This document shows positions 6,038-11,765 of a stretch of 11,765 nt of DNA, one piece after another (position 1 is the first letter of the stretch; every line of letters begins with the position of its first letter). The stretch covers positions 1 to 11,765 of the forward strand of contig JAUWXJ010000055.1 in assembly GCA_030616425.1 (NCBI GenBank). Direction: 5' to 3'. The position numbers and the translations under genes are program-made. The stretch comes from Desulfobacterales bacterium (lineage in GTDB: Bacteria; Desulfobacterota; Desulfobacteria; Desulfobacterales; C00003060). Under the pieces are notes generated by a model. The model had not been told where the DNA came from and did no database searches. It saw only the letters and a program-made list of their open reading frames with translations.

Positions 6038-6073
6038 TAGCGCGAAGCATCCCGCAGGGATAATCCTGTCTAA
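6038..6073. repeat. 36-bp direct repeat, copy 2
   Basis: Perfect copy of 5510-5545, in the same orientation, on the far side of the GxxExxY gene. The rest of 5935-6168 holds no gene; a GGAAT/GATGG-type simple repeat runs into the 3' end of the TPR gene. Confidence 0.9.
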
Positions 6074-6168
6074 CAAACAAAGCTGTTAAAATCCGGCCTG
6101 CCCCGTAGGTAGGGACTATCGTACTGGGGTGTGAGATAACAGCACGTCTCCAAACTTCCATCATTCCA

Positions 6169-8487
6169 TTATTCCGTAGTTTCCGTCTCCGATGCTTCGA
6201 TCTCCTTCAACAGCGCTCTGGCCGCTTCCCGTTCAGCGAAAGAATCTTTGATCTTTAGGGCCTCATGTAAAGATTCCAGGGCTTGATCCTTCTCACCATT
6301 CTTCCAGTGGGCCAGGGCCAGATGATAAAGGACGGTCGGATTCTGGGGCATTTTTTCTACTGCCTCACTCAATTCTGAGATGGCGCTTGGGTAAAGGCCC
6401 TTTGCAATAAGAGCAAGTCCAAGTGTGTCTGCAACATTGGGGTCGTCCGGCAACTGTGCCTTCGCCTTTTTTGCCAGGTTCAAGGCGCGATTCGGATCAT
6501 GACCCTCCTGAAGAAGAAGCCATGCCAGATTGTTCGCAGCAGGTGCGAAATCAGGATTAATCTCCAGGGCCTTCTCATACATCTCGCGCGCCTTTGCTGT
6601 CTTTTCTTCTACCTGATATACGGCACCCAAAGCCATGTGGGCCAGGATGAATTTTGGCTGTTTTTCGAGGATTTCCTTGTACTGGCCGATCGCCTTGGCA
6701 GTTTCATTCTTTGCTAAATAAAGACCCGCCAGGGAAAGATAAGGACCCGCCAGGTTTGGATTAAGGTCCAGCGCCTTCTTGAAGGCAACTTCACCTTGCT
6801 CATAGTCCTTTTGGAATAACAAGATTTTGCCACGCATTTCATGAAGGACACCCGCCAACCGAGGGTTTTTCTCATGCTGAGAGATTTTTTCGTCCAGAAA
6901 CGATAATGCTTTGGCCGGTTGCTTCTGGACCACGTACAGGGAGACCTTTGCTGCCATAGCCGGCAGATGGTCGGCTTTCAATGCCAGGACTTTATTCAAG
7001 TGGGCCATGGCCTCCTCAAAACGGCGCTGGTAGCTGTCAAGTATGCCCAACTTGTGATAGGCAACGTGGTTGTCAGGGCGGAGCTCCGTTGCTTTCAAGT
7101 AAGCCTGTCGGGCGCTTTCCACATCTCGCTTTAAGACGTAAACATTCCCTTTCAGTACAAGCGCTCGGTAGTTGTTAGGTTGTCTTTCAACGACTACGTT
7201 GAGTTGTTGCAGGGCCAGGTCGGCCGCTCTTTCACCCAGATAGATTTCCGAAAGAAGCATTCGTGCCCTCAGGTTGCCCGGACCATACTCCACAGCCTTG
7301 AGCAATGCTCCCTTGGCCTTTGTCCGGTCTTTTTCGGCCAGATAGGCGAGGCCCAGGTAATAGTAGGCACCTGCATGGCGGGGATGATCCTTTGTAACGG
7401 CTTCAAGGAGTTCTGCCGCCTCCCCCAGCTTCCTGTCTCTAAGAAGAAGACGGGCTTTCAGCAGGCGGGCGCGCAGGTTGCCCGTGTCTTTTTCAAGTAC
7501 TTTATCAATGAGTTTTTGGGTTTCCTCTGGTTTGCCCATGTCCATGTAAAGAGACGCAACAGCATTCCGGATCTCAAGATTTTCAGGGTGGAGTTTTTGT
7601 GCTTCTTGCATCCATTGCAAGGCCTGCTCCCATTTTCTTTGAGAAGCGTAGAAGGCCCCCAATGTCGTCTTCGGAGCGATACTCTCAGGTGCCCGCTCAG
7701 CCATTTCAAGATAGACTCGCTCGGCTGCCTCTATGTCGCCGCGGCGCACGTAAAAGCTGCCCAGTTCACCGAGCAGGGCCATGTTTTCCTGGTTTTTGAC
7801 AATGGCCTGCTTGAGTTCTCTCTCTGCCTCCTCAATCTCGCCTCGCCCCTCGTAAAAACGCGCGAGTTCCAATCTGGGAACAGGATCAGCCGGGCTGGCC
7901 TTTACCCCTTTTGTTAAGTATTCTTCGGCCTCAGTAAACCGTCTTTGACTGCCGGCGATGCGAGCCAGCGAGATATAGGCCTTGATATTCTTTTCATCTA
8001 AGGCTGTTACCTTCTTAAGGGCTTCGGTGGCTTCCTCGGGCTTGCCTTCCTGCAGGAGCACCCCCATCTGCAAAAACAAGGCATCAACGTTTTCCGGTTC
8101 TTTTTGTAGAATGAAAGCTGCCTTTTGACCGGCTTCATCGGTTTTCTTCCCAAGAAGATAAAATTGCCCCAACTTGAGCTGAGCATCCAGATTTTCCGGA
8201 TCAAGATCAACGGTCCTGGAAAGTTCCGCGAACGCCTCTCTCGGCTGCCCTGTTTTTAGATAGGCCAGTGCAAGCTGATAATGCGCACGGGCGAATTTTG
8301 GTTCTGCCTGAATCGCGTTCTTGTATTCAATAATGGCTTTTTTGAATTCCTGTTTCTCGGAATACGCGTCTCCCCGCTTCATGTGCTTGGCCCGCATCTC
8401 GGCCGGATCCCGGATGCACGACAACAATACGAGCAATAAAAGCGGGAAGAAAAATGCTCGACAGAAATTGTAATTAAAAAACCTCAT
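6169..8487 (-). CDS. TPR-repeat lipoprotein, PEP-CTERM/exosortase type (PrsT-like)
   Basis: Predicted 772 residues. An N-terminal lipoprotein signal, MRFFNYNFCRAFFFP then LLLLVLLSC, has a lipobox LLSC, so the mature protein should start at Cys24 with a lipid anchor. The rest is about twenty tandem tetratricopeptide repeats of about 34 residues (for example KKAIIEYKNAIQAEPKFARA), including NNLAWLLLQEG and NVADTLGLALIAKG near the end. Sequence and size resemble the PEP-CTERM system TPR lipoprotein (TIGR02917/PrsT). That family is thought to scaffold polysaccharide or protein export with exosortase. I chose ATG 8487 over ATG 8499 because GGAGGT at 8497-8492 overlaps the upstream ATG and is correctly placed for 8487. 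It lies downstream of the ATPase and IVP genes and is probably cotranscribed. No exosortase or PEP-CTERM substrate is present in the window, so the system link rests on similarity. Confidence 0.8.
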   Translation of the reverse strand: MRFFNYNFCRAFFFPLLLLVLLSCIRDPAEMRAKHMKRGDAYSEKQEFKKAIIEYKNAIQAEPKFARAHYQLALAYLKTGQPREAFAELSRTVDLDPENLDAQLKLGQFYLLGKKTDEAGQKAAFILQKEPENVDALFLQMGVLLQEGKPEEATEALKKVTALDEKNIKAYISLARIAGSQRRFTEAEEYLTKGVKASPADPVPRLELARFYEGRGEIEEAERELKQAIVKNQENMALLGELGSFYVRRGDIEAAERVYLEMAERAPESIAPKTTLGAFYASQRKWEQALQWMQEAQKLHPENLEIRNAVASLYMDMGKPEETQKLIDKVLEKDTGNLRARLLKARLLLRDRKLGEAAELLEAVTKDHPRHAGAYYYLGLAYLAEKDRTKAKGALLKAVEYGPGNLRARMLLSEIYLGERAADLALQQLNVVVERQPNNYRALVLKGNVYVLKRDVESARQAYLKATELRPDNHVAYHKLGILDSYQRRFEEAMAHLNKVLALKADHLPAMAAKVSLYVVQKQPAKALSFLDEKISQHEKNPRLAGVLHEMRGKILLFQKDYEQGEVAFKKALDLNPNLAGPYLSLAGLYLAKNETAKAIGQYKEILEKQPKFILAHMALGAVYQVEEKTAKAREMYEKALEINPDFAPAANNLAWLLLQEGHDPNRALNLAKKAKAQLPDDPNVADTLGLALIAKGLYPSAISELSEAVEKMPQNPTVLYHLALAHWKNGEKDQALESLHEALKIKDSFAEREAARALLKEIEASETETTE

Positions 8488-8491
8488 ATAA

Positions 8492-8497
8492 ACCTCC
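8492..8497 (-). promoter_or_regulatory. Ribosome-binding site deciding the TPR lipoprotein start
   Basis: GGAGGT, read on the minus strand, lies 4 bases before ATG 8487-8485. It overlaps the alternative ATG 8499-8497, which has no site of its own. Confidence 0.75.
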
Positions 8498-8582
8498 ATT
8501 GTGTTATGTCATTCCTAACTTGGGCAAGCCGGAACCTAAAGGGTTGCAAAGTTTTACTCTGATTTGTTCACCGGTTATTTTA

Positions 8583-8623
8583 AAATTCGAAATACGAAGC
8601 ACGAAATCCGAAACAAATCCGAA
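8583..8623. repeat. IVP cassette inverted repeat, distal arm
   Basis: These 41 bases match the reverse complement of 9015-9055 at 35 positions. The sequence is a chain of CGAAAT/CCGAAA units. In the minus-strand RNA it forms the 3' arm of a long stem enclosing the IVP gene. Confidence 0.85.
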
Positions 8624-8649
8624 ATTCAAATGTTCAAATGCTCTAAACA

Positions 8650-9015
8650 TTATTGGCTCTTACCCAATATGGCCCCGAAAATATTCATCAGTTCAGTCGC
8701 CTCTTTTACCAAATTTTTTCGTTCGTTTTCCTGTTCTGATTCATCATACGTATCTATCAATCTTAACCAATATCGACTTTCTTTAGCCTCTTTGCGACAG
8801 ATTTTAATTCTCATGATGAAGTCTTTCTTGCTGAGTGATTCGTTCGCTTCAATGTAGTTCGCGCCAACAGAACCTGATGCATTGATCAGTTGTTTTCCGT
8901 CTTCAATGTTTGCTATGGATTTACGCAATTTCTTTACGAACGCTCTCACCCTCTTTGCAAACGCAAACGTACGATCTTCAAGGTCGTATTGTTTTGAATT
9001 TTGTTTTTTTGTCAT
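8650..9015 (-). CDS. Four-helix-bundle protein (23S rRNA intervening-sequence/IVP family)
   Basis: This 121-residue protein belongs to the 'four helix bundle' family (TIGR02436/PF05635), first seen as ORFs inside 23S rRNA intervening sequences. The signature is present: RTFAFAKRVRAFVKKLRKS (15-33), GKQLINASGSVGANYIEAN (40-58), LSKKDFIMRIKICRKEAKES (61-80), then YWLRLI. Length is normal for the family; it is basic and predicted to be all helix. Family members form pentameric bundles; their molecular role is unknown. There is no Shine-Dalgarno. The start codon sits directly against a 35-41 nt inverted repeat whose partner lies after the stop. It separates the ATPase and TPR genes and starts 39 bases after the ATPase stop. 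It looks inserted into a pre-existing operon. Confidence 0.9.
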   Translation of the reverse strand: MTKKQNSKQYDLEDRTFAFAKRVRAFVKKLRKSIANIEDGKQLINASGSVGANYIEANESLSKKDFIMRIKICRKEAKESRYWLRLIDTYDESEQENERKNLVKEATELMNIFGAILGKSQ

Positions 9016-9055
9016 TCGAATTTGTTTCGGATTTCGATATTCGGATTTCGGATTT
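9015..9055. repeat. IVP cassette inverted repeat, proximal arm
   Basis: Partner of 8583-8623; the innermost 35 bases match at 30 positions. Its outer end overlaps the ATPase stop codon (9056-9054) and its inner end reaches the IVP ATG. The cassette therefore begins essentially at the ATPase stop. Confidence 0.85.
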
Positions 9056-10583
9056 ATTTAATGTTGTTTCCAGGCCCCACTTCAATCTCAACCCTCCGAT
9101 TTGCCCTGCGGCCTGTAACACTTGTATTAGGCTTTAGTGGATTTTCTTCTCCAATGCCAATGGCCTGAATTCTCATTGGGCTGATTCCCTTTGCCACCAT
9201 GTAACTTTTTACAGTGTTCGCTCGCAATTCAGAAAGCTTTTTATTGTAACGGTAGCTTCCCAGTGTGTCTGTATAACCCCTCACAATGATCTCAATGTCA
9301 CTGTTTTCCACCACCACAACTGCAAAACGATTAAGGATATCGTATGCCTTTGCTGAAAGCTCATTCGTGTTATAGTCAAAGTGAATGATAAGATTGAGAT
9401 CCCCAGGGAGCAAAGGCTGTTCGTGATCATTGAGTAAATTTGTCCTAGCGGTATGGGTGGTATCTTGTTTTGTGATAACCATATCAGTATCGCCCCCAAC
9501 ACGTTCCTTTGGTGGAATAAGAGGGCGAGACATTGAAGGCTGCTGTCCTTGCGCTTGAATCCCTCCAGCCTGGTTTGAATTTAACCCTTCTGGACTACTA
9601 AATTCCTGACTAGGATGGTTGGCGTGGTATTGGATATCGTTGCTGTGCCTCAAGGCATCAACGAGGTATACACAGAAGGCGATCACCGGCAGCAGGCATG
9701 CGTAAAGGGCTACTCTTCGCAGCGGCTTCTTTACCTGTTTTCCTGTTGTGTGCCCTTTGATGTCCTTTTGCCCGGTTTCACCCGGTATGACGAGTTCTTG
9801 TGCGCACTCATTTATGATCGCAGGGCTAATGGTTTTGAGGCCTCTCACATAGCCGGTCAACAGGGCATGATCACATATGATATTGATGAGACGCGGGTAG
9901 CCGCAGGAAAAAGCATATATCTCGCGAATAGCCTTCTTAGTGAAGATTTCTTTTTCAGCGCCCGCAACCTTCAATCGGTATTTGATATATTTTGTTGTTT
10001 CGCTCTCTGTCAATGGATAAATTTGGTGTATTATCGCAATCCTTTGCCTGAGGGCCCTGCACTCATTTTTCATTAATGTCTTCTTAAATTCATTCTGACC
10101 CACAAAGAATATATTTAAAAGCTTTGTATTTTCCCTTTCTATATTGGATAGCAGCCTGATTTCCTCAAGGAGTTCTGTGGACAGTTTTTGAGCCTCATCA
10201 ATGATCAGCAATACTTCTTTCTGATTTGCGTAAGTATTATTCAAAAACTGCGTAAAACTTACGAGAAAATCAACTTTCCTTGCGAATTTGTCTTCGATTT
10301 CGAATGCTGTTGCAAGAAAATTAAAAAATTCCAGTCTCTCCAGATTCGGGTCCACAACTGTTGCAACGATGGTATTGCTGTCAAGATCTCTTAGCAGGGC
10401 ATTGATCAGGGTGGTCTTACCTGTACCCACATCACCGGTAAGCAAGAGGAAGCCCCTACTATCGAGCACGCCATACTTCAACATAGCCAGGGCCTCTTGA
10501 TGCTTTTCGCCAAGCCACAGGAACCTAGGATCTGTGGTTATCTGAAATGGCTTCTCGACCAGATTGTAGTGAGATAAATACAT
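9054..10583 (-). CDS. ExeA/XrtA-type AAA ATPase fused through one TM segment to an OmpA-like domain
   Basis: Predicted 509 residues. N-terminal AAA_22/ExeA-like ATPase: MYLSHYNLVEKPFQITTDP opening, Walker A GDVGTGKTT (50-58), Walker B VLLIIDEAQ (124-132), RALRQRI arginine region (177-182), and GYPRLIN (228-234). These are features of GspA/ExeA and of the XrtA-associated ATPase family (TIGR03015). A single membrane span follows a KKPLRR stop (290-309), then a low-complexity Gln/Ser/Pro linker to about 390. Residues 396-502 form an OmpA-like domain (GYTDTLGSYRYNKKLSELRA, NRRVEIEV). ATP hydrolysis would be cytoplasmic and peptidoglycan binding periplasmic. ExeA proteins usually have a PF01471-type domain in this place. 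The 5' end abuts repeat copy 2; only a weak GAGAG (10597-10593) precedes the ATG. It heads the run ATPase-IVP-TPR lipoprotein. Confidence 0.87.
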   Translation of the reverse strand: MYLSHYNLVEKPFQITTDPRFLWLGEKHQEALAMLKYGVLDSRGFLLLTGDVGTGKTTLINALLRDLDSNTIVATVVDPNLERLEFFNFLATAFEIEDKFARKVDFLVSFTQFLNNTYANQKEVLLIIDEAQKLSTELLEEIRLLSNIERENTKLLNIFFVGQNEFKKTLMKNECRALRQRIAIIHQIYPLTESETTKYIKYRLKVAGAEKEIFTKKAIREIYAFSCGYPRLINIICDHALLTGYVRGLKTISPAIINECAQELVIPGETGQKDIKGHTTGKQVKKPLRRVALYACLLPVIAFCVYLVDALRHSNDIQYHANHPSQEFSSPEGLNSNQAGGIQAQGQQPSMSRPLIPPKERVGGDTDMVITKQDTTHTARTNLLNDHEQPLLPGDLNLIIHFDYNTNELSAKAYDILNRFAVVVVENSDIEIIVRGYTDTLGSYRYNKKLSELRANTVKSYMVAKGISPMRIQAIGIGEENPLKPNTSVTGRRANRRVEIEVGPGNNIK

Positions 10584-10589
10584 GTCGTG

Positions 10590-10644
10590 ATTCTCTCGCC
10601 CGCTCCCTTCGGTCGCTTGAGTCCGCAGAGACCTCTGAGACTAG
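10590..10644. repeat. Dispersed repeat A, copy 2 (leader of the ATPase gene)
   Basis: Bases 10590-10621 match 5377-5408 at 29 of 32 positions; the next 20 bases carry the same CAGAGA...CTGAGA pattern. It ends six bases from the ATPase start codon, so the gene's leader, and perhaps its promoter, is repeat-derived. Confidence 0.7.
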
Positions 10645-10646
10645 AA

Positions 10647-10714
10647 TTTGGCCTGATTTTTTGACCCCGGTTAAATAGGCTTTGCCCCGATACGGTCATT
10701 CCCTGGCCCAGACC
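10647..10714. repeat. Composite repeat unit, inverted relative to 11303-11355
   Basis: 10682-10714 is a perfect 33-bp inverted match to 11303-11335. 10647-10663 is a perfect 17-bp inverted match to 11339-11355. About 15 extra bases separate the two blocks here; these resemble 11211-11222 (CCCCGTTAAAT). Confidence 0.85.
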
Positions 10715-11189
10715 TGACTTGCAAAAGTAAGTTCTATGGCTTCCACCTCCAAATTGTTACAGTGACACCAGAGTGTTGCAGACAAGTCGCGCCAGGGCGG
10801 GCCAACACCCCGATAGGGGCGAAGCCCCCTAGCTCCATCGATGTATATCATTACCCCGCTACATGGTCAAGCCGTTCAAGTCGTTCGACGTGAAATCTTC
10901 CTTGTCTCTCACCCCAGTGGAATATGGCACACAAGTGCTCCGGTTGAATATGCTTCGCATTTCATGAGGTAAACATTCAACAGGACAAGCATTCCACAGG
11001 GCAGGCAGAGGCCTCGGAGATTATCTCACGCAGAGGCCCAGGGTTCTTGAGTAGATTTCCTGAGAGGACAATTCAGCTTGAACTGCCATCCCGCTGTCGC
11101 GGGAGATATTTAATATAGCAAATGCTTATGTCACAGCTCAATACTAGTACTAACCAGATAACAAATGTCCGCCTTGGCGGACTGAGCTC

Positions 11190-11354
11190 TTGGCCGGATT
11201 TTTTGGCCTTGCCCCGTTAAATGCCTGCCCTGCCTGCCCTGTGAAATGTATCACCATATTTCACCGGGGTAGGGAAGCCTGCCCTGGTGCGGACTGGGCC
11301 AGGGTCTGGGCCAGGGAATGACCGTATCGGGGCAAGGCCAAAAAATCAGGCCAA
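11190..11354. repeat. 165-bp MITE-like near-palindrome
   Basis: Arms 11190-11216 and 11328-11354 are complementary at 26 of 27 positions. The inner 111 bases hold a nested GTGAAAT/ATTTCAC hairpin (11241-11264), a tandem CTGCC motif and a tandem CTGGGCCAGGG pair (11294-11315). It encodes nothing. Size and symmetry fit a miniature inverted-repeat element; mobility is inferred. Confidence 0.7.
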
Positions 11355-11368
11355 AAAGAAACTATCTT

Positions 11369-11408
11369 GTCAATCTTGTAGATCCTGTCGGAAGAGGGTA
11401 GTTCTCAG
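11369..11408. repeat. Dispersed repeat B, inverted copy of 5422-5461
   Basis: The reverse complement agrees with 5422-5461 at 36 of 40 positions and includes the GACAGGATCTACA motif that also forms the ends of the GxxExxY cassette. A CTCTGTGG/CTCTGCGAGAG tail continues to about 11440. Confidence 0.7.
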
Positions 11409-11710
11409 CGTCCTCTGTGGACTCTGCGAGAGATAAGAATCCCAGATGTCCATGGCTGCCGTGCTCCAATGAGAAAATAAAGTCCACTCATATGAAATTT
11501 TCTACCAATTAGTGATAGGGGATTACTTGTTTGGTGAATGACCCACCCTGAGAAATTCGCGAGGCATATCGTAATGTCATGCATAACAAGTTGAAATAAC
11601 TGAAGATAAACTTATACCAGTTTTCATTCTGATCTCTATGAAATAATGGCACGAACATTGTAAGAAGAAAGGAGTGGAGTAAAGTGTAATCCATTTGAAG
11701 CAGGAGTAGT

Positions 11711-11765
11711 GTGCCCAAAGAGTTGAGGCCAGGAGGTCATCTCTCTTTTGATAGGGAAGATATTA
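11711..11765 (+). CDS. Possible start of a gene running off the right edge
   Basis: AGGAG (11702-11706) precedes a GTG at 11711, and the frame stays open for the last 18 codons (VPKELRPGGHLSFDREDI). The fragment is too short for any assignment and the spacing (4 bases) is tight. This is a weak call. Confidence 0.2.
   Translation, partial: MPKELRPGGHLSFDREDI

Larger units (their letters stand above)
10584..11765. other. 1.2-kb repeat mosaic without a convincing gene
   Basis: No reading frame on either strand shows family-like sequence. The stretch consists of repeat A (10590-10644), a composite inverted-repeat unit (10647-10714), hairpins at 10816-10828 (GGGGC/GAA/GCCCC), 11089-11104 (TCCCGC/TGTC/GCGGGA) and 11167-11182 (GTCCGCC/TT/GGCGGAC), a 165-bp palindrome (11190-11354), and an inverted copy of repeat A/B at 11369-11440. 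The AT-rich 11460-11700 part shows nothing recognisable. No clear promoter for the ATPase gene was found. Confidence 0.6.

Noticed and set aside
5441..6073. Possible CRISPR-like arrangement of the 36-bp direct repeats.
   Set aside because: Only two copies, separated by a 492-bp segment containing a gene; no spacers.
7180..7917. A 245-codon plus-strand open frame.
   Set aside because: It lies wholly opposite the TPR lipoprotein gene, whose repeat structure is unambiguous; it is an antisense shadow.
9615..10076. A 153-codon plus-strand open frame.
   Set aside because: It is antisense to the ATPase domain with intact Walker motifs; no family-like sequence of its own.
10925..10939. Sigma-54-like TGGCAC...TGCT in the repeat mosaic, plus a similar one near 3443-3460.
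   Set aside because: The GG and GC pairs are 9 bases apart, not the required 10. The first is also on the plus strand, pointing away from the ATPase gene.
10920..11000. Short overlapping minus-strand frames such as one ending ERLERLDHVAG.
   Set aside because: Three frames over the same bases look equally protein-like, none has a ribosome site, and the stretch is repeat-like.

Overview
The window looks like an accessory stretch of a moderate-GC Gram-negative chromosome. I infer a Desulfobacterota-like or related environmental bacterium. The basis is two PilZ proteins, a PEP-CTERM/exosortase-type TPR lipoprotein next to an ExeA/XrtA-type ATPase, and many scattered repeats around short 'cassette' genes (GxxExxY, four-helix-bundle/IVP, RAYT). 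There is no rRNA, tRNA or ribosomal-protein marker, so the taxonomy is inference.

Layout. Positions 1-560 (minus) hold a REP-associated tyrosine transposase (RAYT, Y1/HUH type). Its 5' end is broken by a 41-bp GC-rich palindromic unit, and the left window edge cuts its C terminus. Positions 614-996 (plus) carry the C-terminal remnant of a GNAT acetyltransferase, joined through an ATGA overlap to a 61-residue unknown protein. Positions 1255-2875 (plus) are a small PilZ-domain gene split by a complete IS3-family insertion sequence (1348-2613). Removing 1348-2614 restores the PilZ frame exactly. After a largely non-coding 0.6 kb, which includes a start-less cysteine-rich minus-strand frame, 3514-5373 (plus) encodes a PilZ-PAS-PAS protein with a degenerate histidine-kinase module.

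Positions 5441-6073 form a small cassette: one GxxExxY (PD-(D/E)XK-like) gene between 17-bp inverted repeats, paired 13-bp-stem hairpins and a perfect 36-bp direct repeat.

Positions 6169-10583 (minus) form a tail-to-head run of three genes. The first is an AAA ATPase with one membrane segment and an OmpA-like peptidoglycan-binding C terminus. The second is an intervening-sequence-type four-helix-bundle gene bracketed by long inverted repeats. The third is a TPR lipoprotein of about twenty repeats. The ATPase and lipoprotein resemble parts of the exosortase/PEP-CTERM envelope-export machinery. The middle gene looks like a later insertion starting at the ATPase stop codon.

Positions 10584-11765 contain no convincing gene. 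They are a mosaic of repeats, including a 165-bp near-palindrome (11190-11354) and copies of repeats also found beside the PilZ-PAS gene.

The best candidates for new biology are the inverted-repeat-bracketed IVP gene inside an envelope operon, the AAA-TM-OmpA fusion, the PilZ-PAS pseudokinase, and the hairpin-paired GxxExxY cassette.
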